NCBI GenBank assembly: GCA_017450695.1
Contig: JAFSTA010000115.1
Span: 43,426 to 107,425, forward strand
Length of the DNA stretch: 64,000 bases
Direction of reading: 5' to 3'
From: Kiritimatiellia bacterium
Lineage (GTDB): Bacteria > Verrucomicrobiota > Kiritimatiellia > RFP12 > UBA1067
The notes beneath the pieces were generated by a model. It was not told the origin of the DNA. It did no database searches and was given only the letters and a program-made list of their open reading frames with translations. Each line of letters begins with the position of its first letter. Within the stretch, counting starts at the first letter, position 1. Both the position numbers and the translations under genes were made by a program. Of this stretch, positions 1 through 8,596 are shown piece after piece.

Positions 1-8
1 GTTCTGCG

Positions 9-28
9 CGCGGGCAGAAATGCCCGCG
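9..28 (-). terminator. GC-rich hairpin just 3' of giant protein 1 gene
   Basis: CGCGGGCA and TGCCCGCG form an 8-bp stem around a GAAA tetraloop, 10 bases beyond the stop codon of the minus-strand gene. There is no T-tract on the minus side, so it may be an RNA 3'-end stabiliser rather than a classical intrinsic terminator. Giant protein 3 has a similar hairpin just after its stop. Confidence 0.4.
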
Positions 29-38
29 TTTCCATTCG

Positions 39-3000
39 TTACCGAATGGAGAGGATGGTGCCGTTCGCCACCAGACGGGCCCAGATTTCATTCCCTTCGC
101 GCTTCACGGAGACCGTGTAGCCGGCGAGGCCGGCGCCCGTGCCGCGCAGGACACCGCCGATGGAGATCGAGCCGTCGATCTCCGCGACCTTCGCCGCGAA
201 GTGCTTGTCCAGCGGGTTCGACGCATCCCGTCCGAAGTCCACCGTCAAAGTCCCCTCCGTGGCGAAATTGCCGGTCACTTTCAGCCAGTCGCTTGTCGCG
301 CCCGAGTCGTTCGCCGTGCAGATGAGCGACGTATTGGCCTCCATCGTCAGGTTCTCGACGGTGACCTTCGCGCCCGCCGCGTGCGTATCGGAGGCGCCGG
401 GGGCGACGCTCTGCGTCACGCGGAAGGTGCCGTTGGAGCAGTAGCCCGTTCCCTTGATGCGCGAGAGCGTCTGGGAGAGGTTGTTGCCGTCCACGACAGT
501 ACCCGTAGCCGTCTCGACGCCGGGGGCGATGGCCCCGGCGACTTGCGCCAGCACCTCGCCCTTCTCGATCTTCACCAGACCGGTGAACGAGTTGGCCGTC
601 GTCAGGATCAGCTTGCCGTCGCCGGTCTTCTTCAAGCCACCGTCCTCGCCCGCGAGTTCGGCGTCGTGCGTGAAGGGCACGGACCACGTCAGCGTATCGG
701 CGGCGGAAAGCATCGAGAGATCGAGGCAGGCGCCGTTTGTCGAGACGATATTGACAAGGTGCGTGTCGGTGATCGACAGGTTGTTGGTGCCTGGGCGGAA
801 GGTGCCGCCGTTCCAGAAGATTTCTGCAGTCGAATACGTCCCATTCCAATCCAGTGTCTCGATTCCGGTGGTCTGCAAGACACCGCCGTGCAGATTCATG
901 CGGGAACGCGCTCCGTACCGGCCCATGCGAACCTTCCGGTTGTTGACGGTCGAGCTGTCCGTCACGAGAAGACCTGCGTACTGGTTGAAAATCGCACGCG
1001 CGGAAGGGGCGCCGCCACCGGCGTACCCGAAGTCCATGCATTCACCCGACACATGGATCTCGCCGCCGTATTGGTTGATGACAACTTCCAGCGTATCGGC
1101 GTGATTCCCGTTGCCGTGATTGCCCAATGCGAAACGGCCTTTGGAACGGAAGATTGCGCCGTCATGTACGTTCAACGTGGCGACGAGATTCATCTTGCCG
1201 TCGCCGTCCCATCCGAGAATGAACTGCGTCGCCGTGACATCGCCGCTGCGGATCGTGACCGTCGGGCGGAGTGGTTCGGCGAACAACTCGTAGGAGGCGT
1301 GACTGCGTCCCAAAACGAGGTAACTGTCGAAGACCGTCGTACCACCGAGGATTTCCAGTTCTCCGGTCATGCCGGTGCCGTCTTCGTTCTTGAAGTTGTA
1401 GCCACCGACCCAGAACTCGCCGCCTTTGATGTTGACGGTCTGGCCCTCATGTCCCCAGACAACCTTCCCGTTCAGAATCAAGCCCGGGGGATAGCCTTTG
1501 CTCGGCGCGTCACCGTTCGCAGCGAACGTCGGCACCGTGCCTTGATCTTTACCGCTGTTGGTCAGCCTGATCGTGCCGGACCCGGTGAGGTAGAGCGTCC
1601 CCTTGCCAGTCTTGATGAAGGCTCCGTTGTTGGAGAAGGCCTTGTCGATGTAAATCTCGGTATTCTCCTCGGCCCGCACCACGAGCGACTGCCCGGAGGC
1701 GATTGTCGGCGTGAGCGGGGCGCGGAACACGCCGTTTTCGGTGAAACGGAGCGTCGCCGCGCCGAGCGAAAGCGGTGTCTCGCCGAAGAGCGCAGGATCG
1801 CCCTGAATCGTGCCGGAGTTGACCGACAGTCCGGCGGCATTGACGGCGCCTCCCAGCGTTACCGTACCACTTCCGGTGGAGGCGGGATTAACATTGATCG
1901 TCTTGTCGGAGGAGAGCGTGGGCAGGGTGAGCGAACCGCCCGCCACCGTGGAGATTATCGGCGGCAGGTAGGGGCCGTTGGGTTCCATCGTGAGCGAACC
2001 GCCGGAGAGCGTCGTGTCCGCCGTGGCGTTGTAGGTAATCGTGCCCAGCGTGTGCGCACCGCCCAATGTGATCGTCCCGTCGGTTGTCAGCGTATTCGGG
2101 AAGATGACCTCGTCGCCCGCGACATCCAGCGGCAGGCTGGACCAGTTGTCCGCCGTGCTCCAGGTGCCGCCGCCGTTCGTCTGCCAGGTGTGGACACGGG
2201 AAGTGTCGAGGGCGAACGTGACACTCAACTCGTCGGTATTCGCGTCCAGCGCGGTCACTCGGAAAGTTGCCGTGTAGAGCGGGAAGCGCGAGTCCATCGC
2301 GTACTTCGAGGTGTCGAAGCAGCCCTTGGGTCCGCTCATCAGCTTGTACGTGCCGACTACGGGATAGAGGTTCGTCCCGCTCTGGTATGTGTTGAACTCC
2401 AGTGTGCCGTTGACCGTGATCGAATCGCGGATGGCGGTGTAGTTGACGCCGTCGTAACCGTGGATGATCCAGCGCGTGACATCGGACGCGCTTTCGCCGA
2501 GGGTGATGTTCGCGATATGGTTGGTGGTGCCCCTGCTGCCGACGCGGAGCGTCGCGCCGTTCTGCAGACGGATCGGCATCGTTTCCATCGTGGCATCAGA
2601 GATGCCTAGTGTGGATCCCGCTTCCGCGATCAGCGCCCCCTTGAAAGTAAAGGTCTCTCCGTCGGATCCGCGGAAGAAGACCGCGCGAGCCGTATCGCTC
2701 CGCACGAGGAAGCCGCCGTCATCCGCGCCGTTCAGCGCGGGATCCGAAATGATCGAGGAGCGGACGTTGAACGAGCCGCCTTTCAGCGTCGTCGCGTCGA
2801 AGACGCTCTGGTTCGCGCCGAGGCGGATCTGCGTGAAGCCCTGGAATGTCGGCTCGTCGCCGGTGAGCTGGATCGTGCCGCCGTCCAAATTCAGGTAGCC
2901 GGTCCCATTGCCCTTCGTAATCGCGTCGCAACGGATGGTCGCGCCATCCGAGAGGTTGATGGTCGAGACGCTGTTGTCGTATCCCAGCACGATGTTGCCT

Positions 3001-6000
3001 TTTGCCAGCTCGAAGAGTGTACCGGCGCCGCTGATGTTCAGTTCGGTTTGGACGCCGCCCTGTCCCATGCGGAAATGGTAGTTGTTCGTGTTGCGGTGGA
3101 GGAAGTGCGCTCCGTTCATCACGTTGACCGTCGCTTTGGAGCCGCCGCCCTTGTGGTTACCCATGCGGAACTCGTCGTTCACCTCGAAGACGCCGCCCAG
3201 AACGTTCAGCGTCGCGTAGGTCTTGGCAGTCGATCCGGAGAAGTTGTCGTAGCACATGATCACCTTCTCCGGGTTGACATAGCCGCCGCGGATCGTCACC
3301 ACGGGACGCGCAATGCCGTCCCCTCCGATCGTTTCAGGGAGTCCGTTATTGCGCCCGATTACGATATGCGAAGGGAAGTACGTCTCGCCGCCGGTGATCT
3401 CCAGCTCGCCGGTTGTCTCCTCGCCCGCGTTGGTGGTGGTGAACGAACCAACCCAGATTTCATCATACGGAATCCGGACAACCTGTCCGGGAACACCCCA
3501 GCTGACCTTGCCGTCGGCGATCAGGACGGCGCAGTGCCACCGCGTCGGCTCGCCGTTTTCGTCAATCATGTTCTTGGACTTGGCGCCATCGTCCAGCCAC
3601 CAGGCGCCGGACGCATTCCCGAGGATATTCGTGCCGGGGCCGGCGAGCGTGAGCGTACCGGGACCGGTCTTCAGGAAGTCGCCCGTGATTTGCGTGACCG
3701 GCGCCGTCAGCGTCAGGTCGTGGTCCAGCCGCAGGTTCACGGGGTAGTTGTCGCCCGTGTCGAGGTAAAGCGGACGGTCGATCGTCGCATCCGGTCCGGT
3801 GTAATGGAAGGTGCCGCGCCCGAGCGTCCAGCCCTGTCCGGCACCGATGGAGGACGCCGCACCCGCGTTGGCGAGAGATGACGCGAGGACCGTGCCGCTG
3901 CCCTGGCGGAAGGGACCGGAGAAGGTGTTCGCGCCGGAGAGCGCGACCGTGCCGCTTCCGCTGGCATTGGGGTTCGCGAATACGCCGCCCGCGCCCGCGA
4001 TCACGCCGGAGAACGCAAGCGTCGTGCTGGAGGCCGTGTTGAAGGCGGTCAGGCTGGAAAGCGTCAGCGGTATCGTTACCGTGTGCGCCCCGGCGAGCGT
4101 GGACCAGAACGGCATATACGCGCCGGAAAGCGTCAGCGGCCCCGTGCCCGCGAAGGTGTACGGTTCGGCGGAGTCAACCGTCACGCCGCCGACGGTGAAG
4201 GCGGAGTTGAGCGTGACCGTCGCGCCACCGGCCTGCGCCGCCGTCGTGAAGGAGGCGAGGGTGGAGCTGCCGCTGGAGGGAACGGCGTTGCCGTCCCAGT
4301 TGTCGCCGGTCTGCCAGTCACCGCCCGCCGCGTTCGCCCACGTCGCCGTGGCAGGGGCCGAGGCGGCGGCGACGGTGACCTTCAACGTCTTGACATCGCC
4401 GGAGGTCTCGATCGCGTAGGTGTAGCTCGCGGTGTCGGAGGCGGAATATGGCTGTACCTGCGTGACTGTGAACGGCACGGAAGCCGGGAACTTCAACAGC
4501 TCGTAGGTGCCGGGTGTGGTGACCGGATCGGTTGTTCCCTTGTCCACGAAATAGACGGAAAGACGTTCGGGAGGGTTCCAGTCGTTCAGTGTGATGGTGC
4601 TGACCGTGCCGTTTTCCAGTGTGAAGCCGAATACCGCAGCGCCCCCGTTCGTCAGGCTGGGGAAGGTGGCGGCGGCAGTACTGCGCAGGACGCCCAAACC
4701 GAGTGCATGGACCGGACCGGTCGGGACAACGCCGTCGAAGATGATGGACGTGTTGTCGGAACAGGTGATCGGTCCTGAAAAGGAGAGCGCGCCCTTGAAA
4801 GCGACAGACTTGCCGCCGGAGACGGTGACGCCTCCGTCGTTCGCGACGCCGGGGAGCGGCTGGATCACGCCGTTCCAGGTGGAGTCGCCGCGCGCGTCGA
4901 TCGTCAGCCCCTTCTCGCCGAGATATGTGACGATCCTCTCGTTGACCGTGCCGCTAGGCTTGATGACGCCGCCGTCCGCCTCGATGCGCGCATCGCCCGC
5001 ATACGCGCAATTGAAGTTGTTCGCCCGCAGGATACCGTTGTCGAAGAGCTTGATCACGCAGGTGTTGCCGGCGCCGGACTGTATGAAGGTGTTGAAGTTC
5101 TTGTCGCACTGGAACGTGCCGTTCGAACTGACGTTGATGTAGATCTTGCCGCCGCCCGCGTTCTGCCCCCCGCTGTAGTCGCCAGTGGAGCGCAGGATGC
5201 CGCCGCTGACGTTCACCGTGACGTATCCCTGCGACGGGTGGTCGCAGAGACGTAGGTACCCGGTGCGCAGTTCTCCGCCAAAGACATTCAGCACCGGTTT
5301 CGCCGTCACGTTCTTATTTCCGATGGTATAGCCCATTGAGATATTGTTCGCCCAGGTGTAGCCGCCGTAGATGGAGACGGTGGAGGAGAGTCCCTCCGAC
5401 GCGGTGGTGGTGTTGCCGTTCGCGCGCCCGATCGCCAAAAAGTTGCCTAAGTTGTTGTACCCGCCGTAGATGTCCAGATAGGCGGCCGTTTCCGCGCCGG
5501 ACGCCGTGGTGCTGTTCTTGCCCACGACGAACTCATTGTCGCCGAAATAGTTGGTCACCGTGTTCGGCGTGTCGATCACGACGCGGCCGTTCAGGATGAT
5601 AAAACCGGCGATGCCGAGCGACGCGCCGTCACCGTTGGCGCCGATGTTCGGCACTTCGTTGATGCTGCCCAGGGTGCCGCCGTAGAAGGAGTTCCGGCAT
5701 CCCGGTATCGAAGCGGGCGTGGCGATGGTCATCGTGCCGGGACCGGTCTTGATGAGACAGCCGTTCACCGCCGTGAAGCGTCCGGAGAACGTGAGGTCGT
5801 GGTCGAGGTTCAGCACGGCGCCGTGTTTCGCCGCGCCCGACGGCATCTGGATCAGCACGGAACGGTCGGTGACCGCGTCCGGCCCCGTGTAGTGCAGCGT
5901 GCCGTTTCCGAACACGAGTGTGTACGGGACATACGACGACTCGCCGATCGCGCATATCGACCCCCAGTTCCCGATGGAATCCACGGCCAGCGTACCGCTC

Positions 6001-6287
6001 TTGATGTAGGTGCCTCCGAGGTAATTGTTCTGCGGGCTGGCGAGCGTCACGATGCCGCCGCCCGTCGCGCCGTCGTTGATCTGCACGTTGCGCGCCCCGC
6101 CGAGCGTCTCCGTCACGTTCGTCGCCACGCCATTCCCCGGTGCGATCACCAACGTCTCCGAAAGAAAGCCGGTCACATCATCCGCGAGTGCGCACCATGC
6201 GGCACATGCGAGGAGGGCAGATGCCCCCCCCTGTACCACGCGAAGAGTCCGACTGAAACCATTTACACATTGCGACATCCTGCTCAT
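39..6287 (-). CDS. giant secreted beta-strand-repeat protein 1 (PATR-type passenger, no barrel)
   Basis: A 2082-residue protein, almost certainly exported and probably a surface beta-helix. The start chosen is the ATG at 6287, with AAGGAG six bases upstream; two codons earlier there is only a TTG. A hydrophobic signal peptide (ASALLACAAWCALAD) covers about residues 20-37. Autotransporter-associated beta-strand repeats (KTGxGTLxL pattern) occur near residues 180, 870, 1560 and 1885. A module with E-T-T-G-E-L-E-I...G-R-N-N-G character recurs three times, near residues 250, 940 and 1630. These repeats normally belong to type V passengers, but no C-terminal beta-barrel is present; the protein ends in NGTILSIR, an ending shared with two other giant proteins in the window. 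Composition is Gly/Thr/Asn/Ala-rich with few Cys. No catalytic motif was recognised. Role (adhesion, glycan scaffold or surface layer) is unknown. Confidence 0.85.
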   Translation of the reverse strand: MSRMSQCVNGFSRTLRVVQGGASALLACAAWCALADDVTGFLSETLVIAPGNGVATNVTETLGGARNVQINDGATGGGIVTLASPQNNYLGGTYIKSGTLAVDSIGNWGSICAIGESSYVPYTLVFGNGTLHYTGPDAVTDRSVLIQMPSGAAKHGAVLNLDHDLTFSGRFTAVNGCLIKTGPGTMTIATPASIPGCRNSFYGGTLGSINEVPNIGANGDGASLGIAGFIILNGRVVIDTPNTVTNYFGDNEFVVGKNSTTASGAETAAYLDIYGGYNNLGNFLAIGRANGNTTTASEGLSSTVSIYGGYTWANNISMGYTIGNKNVTAKPVLNVFGGELRTGYLRLCDHPSQGYVTVNVSGGILRSTGDYSGGQNAGGGKIYINVSSNGTFQCDKNFNTFIQSGAGNTCVIKLFDNGILRANNFNCAYAGDARIEADGGVIKPSGTVNERIVTYLGEKGLTIDARGDSTWNGVIQPLPGVANDGGVTVSGGKSVAFKGALSFSGPITCSDNTSIIFDGVVPTGPVHALGLGVLRSTAAATFPSLTNGGAAVFGFTLENGTVSTITLNDWNPPERLSVYFVDKGTTDPVTTPGTYELLKFPASVPFTVTQVQPYSASDTASYTYAIETSGDVKTLKVTVAAASAPATATWANAAGGDWQTGDNWDGNAVPSSGSSTLASFTTAAQAGGATVTLNSAFTVGGVTVDSAEPYTFAGTGPLTLSGAYMPFWSTLAGAHTVTIPLTLSSLTAFNTASSTTLAFSGVIAGAGGVFANPNASGSGTVALSGANTFSGPFRQGSGTVLASSLANAGAASSIGAGQGWTLGRGTFHYTGPDATIDRPLYLDTGDNYPVNLRLDHDLTLTAPVTQITGDFLKTGPGTLTLAGPGTNILGNASGAWWLDDGAKSKNMIDENGEPTRWHCAVLIADGKVSWGVPGQVVRIPYDEIWVGSFTTTNAGEETTGELEITGGETYFPSHIVIGRNNGLPETIGGDGIARPVVTIRGGYVNPEKVIMCYDNFSGSTAKTYATLNVLGGVFEVNDEFRMGNHKGGGSKATVNVMNGAHFLHRNTNNYHFRMGQGGVQTELNISGAGTLFELAKGNIVLGYDNSVSTINLSDGATIRCDAITKGNGTGYLNLDGGTIQLTGDEPTFQGFTQIRLGANQSVFDATTLKGGSFNVRSSIISDPALNGADDGGFLVRSDTARAVFFRGSDGETFTFKGALIAEAGSTLGISDATMETMPIRLQNGATLRVGSRGTTNHIANITLGESASDVTRWIIHGYDGVNYTAIRDSITVNGTLEFNTYQSGTNLYPVVGTYKLMSGPKGCFDTSKYAMDSRFPLYTATFRVTALDANTDELSVTFALDTSRVHTWQTNGGGTWSTADNWSSLPLDVAGDEVIFPNTLTTDGTITLGGAHTLGTITYNATADTTLSGGSLTMEPNGPYLPPIISTVAGGSLTLPTLSSDKTINVNPASTGSGTVTLGGAVNAAGLSVNSGTIQGDPALFGETPLSLGAATLRFTENGVFRAPLTPTIASGQSLVVRAEENTEIYIDKAFSNNGAFIKTGKGTLYLTGSGTIRLTNSGKDQGTVPTFAANGDAPSKGYPPGLILNGKVVWGHEGQTVNIKGGEFWVGGYNFKNEDGTGMTGELEILGGTTVFDSYLVLGRSHASYELFAEPLRPTVTIRSGDVTATQFILGWDGDGKMNLVATLNVHDGAIFRSKGRFALGNHGNGNHADTLEVVINQYGGEIHVSGECMDFGYAGGGAPSARAIFNQYAGLLVTDSSTVNNRKVRMGRYGARSRMNLHGGVLQTTGIETLDWNGTYSTAEIFWNGGTFRPGTNNLSITDTHLVNIVSTNGACLDLSMLSAADTLTWSVPFTHDAELAGEDGGLKKTGDGKLILTTANSFTGLVKIEKGEVLAQVAGAIAPGVETATGTVVDGNNLSQTLSRIKGTGYCSNGTFRVTQSVAPGASDTHAAGAKVTVENLTMEANTSLICTANDSGATSDWLKVTGNFATEGTLTVDFGRDASNPLDKHFAAKVAEIDGSISIGGVLRGTGAGLAGYTVSVKREGNEIWARLVANGTILSIR

Positions 6288-6420
6288 ATCCAACTCCTTT
6301 TTCTACAATTGCGCCAGTGCAATGCTGGCAACTCCATTCATCAGTCGCAATAAGATAGCAAACCCCACAACACACTGCAAGCTGAAAAATCAGGCAGCGT
6401 GGGGCGGGGCGCATCTCCGT

Positions 6421-6606
6421 AATTCAACAAGAGCCTGTGGCGCTCAAACACGGATATTTTCGTGTCCTGGTCTCACGCAAAGTCCACGAAGTTGCCGAAT
6501 TATTCCCTACCTTTGCGAACGTGGCGGACTTTGCGTGAGGTTGAATCTTCGCGTTTCGGTATCGCAGGCATCTACATGGATCACGGTGAAAAACGCAGAT
6601 GCGCCC
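6421..6606. repeat. ~185-bp dispersed repeat, copy 1
   Basis: Closely similar to 11625-11816; both start near ATTCAACAA and end near CACGGTGAAAAACGCAGAT. Each copy holds a long inverted repeat (CTCACGCAAAGTCC ... GGACTTTGCGTGAG in this copy) around a ~45-base spacer. Both copies lie 100-300 bp upstream of minus-strand genes for secreted proteins. Shorter relatives of the TGCGTGAG part occur at 45280, 52228, 56205 and, inverted, 59752. Confidence 0.75.
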
Positions 6607-6643
6607 GCAGCCCCTTCGTACTGACCGATTACATGCGAGTGAA

Positions 6644-6909
6644 GCCCTTGCAGGGCTAAATGCACTTCGTGCTAAGTGTCCCTGCGGGACTAAATGCCCT
6701 TGCAGGGCTAAATGCACTTCGTGCTAAGTGTCGCTTCGCTCCTAAATGCCGCTGCGCGGCTAAGTCAACTTAGGTGGCGCCCGCCACCACTTAGGGCGCA
6801 GCCCACTTAGGACGAAGTCCACTTACCAAACTTAGGGGCGCAGCCCACTTAGGACGAAGTCCACTTACCAAACTTAGGGCGTAGCCCCTTTTAGGCGGCC
6901 TGAGCCGCC
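6644..6909. repeat. modular mini-hairpin array A (head-to-head)
   Basis: About 13 short palindromes separated by constant linkers. In the left half the words read GCAC-TTC-GTGC, GTCCC-TGC-GGGAC and GCCGC-TGC-GCGGC with TAAAT or TAAGT linkers. In the right half they read GGGC-GCA-GCCC, GGAC-GAA-GTCC and GGGC-GTA-GCCC with ACTTA linkers, so the right half is the left-half design on the other strand. The polarity flips at TAAGTCAACTTA (6761-6772). Most loops are GNA on one strand. Confidence 0.85.
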
Positions 6910-6971
6910 CTACGTGAGGCAAACTTATCCTCGTGGACATTCCCGTACACGGCGCGGATGGAGGTAATCTG

Positions 6972-7050
6972 GACTCATTTTTTGTGCCAAAGAATCGCAA
7001 AATGGCTCATATTTTGTGAAGTATGTTCGAAAAATGGCTCATTTTTTCGT
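6972..7050 (+). promoter_or_regulatory. three direct repeats with exact 32-bp period (operator candidate)
   Basis: CTCATTTTTT-like boxes start at 6974, 7006 and 7038. The second and third are preceded by ATGG, and the first and second are followed by GTG. The 32-bp spacing is about three helical turns and puts all boxes on one DNA face, ending just upstream of the -35 of the ATPase promoter. This looks like a cooperative repressor or activator site. Confidence 0.45.
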
Positions 7051-7059
7051 TATTGAAGG

Positions 7060-7088
7060 TTGTACGAACAGCGAAATGATGATAGAAT
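7060..7088 (+). promoter_or_regulatory. predicted sigma70-type promoter of the 7119 ATPase
   Basis: TTGTAC (7060-7065), 17-bp spacer, TAGAAT (7083-7088). The start codon is 30 bases further on, with AAAGGGG as ribosome binding site. Based on consensus match and position only. Confidence 0.4.
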
Positions 7089-7118
7089 CTGCGGCGAAAC
7101 CTATGGAAAGGGGAATCT

Positions 7119-8540
7119 ATGGACATTCCGTATATACCACGCAAATTTGACCGCTACCTTGCAGAGTGGAAAGCGGACGAAAACCGTAATCCTCTTCTTG
7201 TCAAGGGGGCGAGACAGGTCGGCAAAACAGAATCCATTCGGCATTTTGCACGGCAGAGCTATGAGAACGTCATTGAAATCAACTTCGTTGATACACCTGA
7301 ATTCAAGTCAATCATCCGAGACGGATACAAACCGGATTCAATCATCGGCCAAATGTCGCTGATCGATCCATCCTTGAGATTCATCCCTGGTCGAACATTG
7401 CTATTCTTCGATGAGATTCAGGAATTCCCCGACATCGCGACATCGTTCAAGTTCTTCAAGCAAGATGGTCGCTACGATGTCATCGCCAGCGGCTCCCTGT
7501 TGGGAATACACTACAAGCGCATCAGTAGCGTTTCCGTCGGATACAAAACCGACCATACGCTTCGGTCGCTGGATTTCGAGGAGTTCATGCGTGCAAGGGG
7601 TTACGGGGATTCATTTTTCGAGGATGTCTTTTCGCACATGCGCGACATACAGCCTTTCAACGAACTTGAACATTCCGTGCTGTCGCGGAGGTTTCTTGAC
7701 TTCTGCGTCCTCGGCGGGATGCCGCGCATCGTCGGGGAGTTCCTGCGCAGGGGGACTTTCGAAAAGTCGCTTGAACTGCAGCGCGAGATATTGGACGGTT
7801 ACAGGGACGATGTCCGCAAGTATGTGGAAGGCATGGATCAGACGCGCATCCTCAACGTGTTCGACCACATCGCACCGCAACTGGCGCAGGAGAACAAGAA
7901 GTTCCAGATTTCCAAAGTCGCCAGCGGTGCACGGATGAAAGACTATCGCGGATGCATTGAATGGCTGCGCGACGCGGGGGTGGTCAACGTTTGCCATGCG
8001 ATGTCGTTCCCGGAACTTCCGATCAAGGGGCGATATGACGAGTCTCGTTTCAAGCTATACATGGCCGACACGGGGCTGCTTGTCGCGCAGCTTGAGGACG
8101 AGGCGCAAAAAGACCTTCGGGCTAACGGTAACCTTGGCGTGTACGGTGGAGGTCTCTACGAGAACATCGTCGGAGAGGCCCTTGCCAAGCTTGGATGCGA
8201 ACTTGTTTACTACAAGCGGGAGGATTCCACGTTGGAAATGGATTTCTTCGTCAGGAGCCGTGACGATCTTGTACCGGTGGAAGTCAAGGCGAAGGGGGGA
8301 CGCTCGCAAAGCCTACGTACACTGGTGAAAAGCGACCATTACGGGAACATCCGCTGGGGAATGAAACTTCATGGCGGGAACATCGGGTGGAGCAACCGCG
8401 TCTTGTCGATGCCCTATTATGTGACGTTTCTGTTGAAGCGATTTTTGTCCGAATGCGATCCGCTTGGACGTGCGCCTGCACGACCGCAGAGTTTCATGAC
8501 GGCTGCATTGCGCGATCCCTGGCTTGGAGATGGCTTATGA
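7119..8540 (+). CDS. AAA_14/DUF4143 ATPase 1
   Basis: A 473-residue P-loop ATPase. The Walker A motif GARQVGKTES lies at about residues 30-39, the Walker B FFDEIQEFP near residue 100, and a sensor-like IASGS near residue 125. The C-terminal DUF4143 half contains FKLYMADTGLL and, further on, LEMDFFV followed by PVEVKAK, a D...ExK pattern like that of PD-(D/E)XK nuclease folds. Such ATPases are abundant in gut and anaerobe genomes, are often mobile, and have no firmly established function. ATG chosen because AAAGGGG precedes it. The gene stands alone, with array A upstream and a pseudogene plus array B downstream, so it looks like an island. Possible function in DNA or protein quality control is conjecture. 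Confidence 0.8.
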   Translation: MDIPYIPRKFDRYLAEWKADENRNPLLVKGARQVGKTESIRHFARQSYENVIEINFVDTPEFKSIIRDGYKPDSIIGQMSLIDPSLRFIPGRTLLFFDEIQEFPDIATSFKFFKQDGRYDVIASGSLLGIHYKRISSVSVGYKTDHTLRSLDFEEFMRARGYGDSFFEDVFSHMRDIQPFNELEHSVLSRRFLDFCVLGGMPRIVGEFLRRGTFEKSLELQREILDGYRDDVRKYVEGMDQTRILNVFDHIAPQLAQENKKFQISKVASGARMKDYRGCIEWLRDAGVVNVCHAMSFPELPIKGRYDESRFKLYMADTGLLVAQLEDEAQKDLRANGNLGVYGGGLYENIVGEALAKLGCELVYYKREDSTLEMDFFVRSRDDLVPVEVKAKGGRSQSLRTLVKSDHYGNIRWGMKLHGGNIGWSNRVLSMPYYVTFLLKRFLSECDPLGRAPARPQSFMTAALRDPWLGDGL

Positions 8541-8562
8541 TAAGGAACCATCAGGTTCTTCT
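8541..8562 (+). terminator. weak hairpin after ATPase 1
   Basis: Immediately after the stop codon, AGGAACC and GGTTCTT can pair around ATCA with one imperfect position, followed by a short pyrimidine run (TTCTTCTC). A weak terminator at best. Confidence 0.3.
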
Positions 8563-8596
8563 CGCCCTACAATTCCTCTGTTGCACCATTTGAAAA

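Larger units (their letters stand above)
6288..7118. other. 831-bp divergent intergenic region, repeat-rich
   Basis: No gene seen. From left to right it holds the 5' region of giant protein 1, a ~185-bp dispersed repeat (6421-6606), a head-to-head palindrome array (6644-6909), three 32-bp-spaced direct repeats (6972-7050) and a sigma70-like promoter for the ATPase gene. Confidence 0.7.

Noticed and set aside
201..2609. 802-residue open frame on the plus strand
   Set aside because: It lies opposite giant protein 1, is Arg/Val/Glu-rich without family motifs, and has no ribosome binding site: a shadow of a GC-rich, codon-biased gene on the other strand.
6791..7000. 69-residue frame with a repeated LSVLSGLRPKWAAP-like segment
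   Set aside because: The protein repeat is only the translation of mini-hairpin array A.
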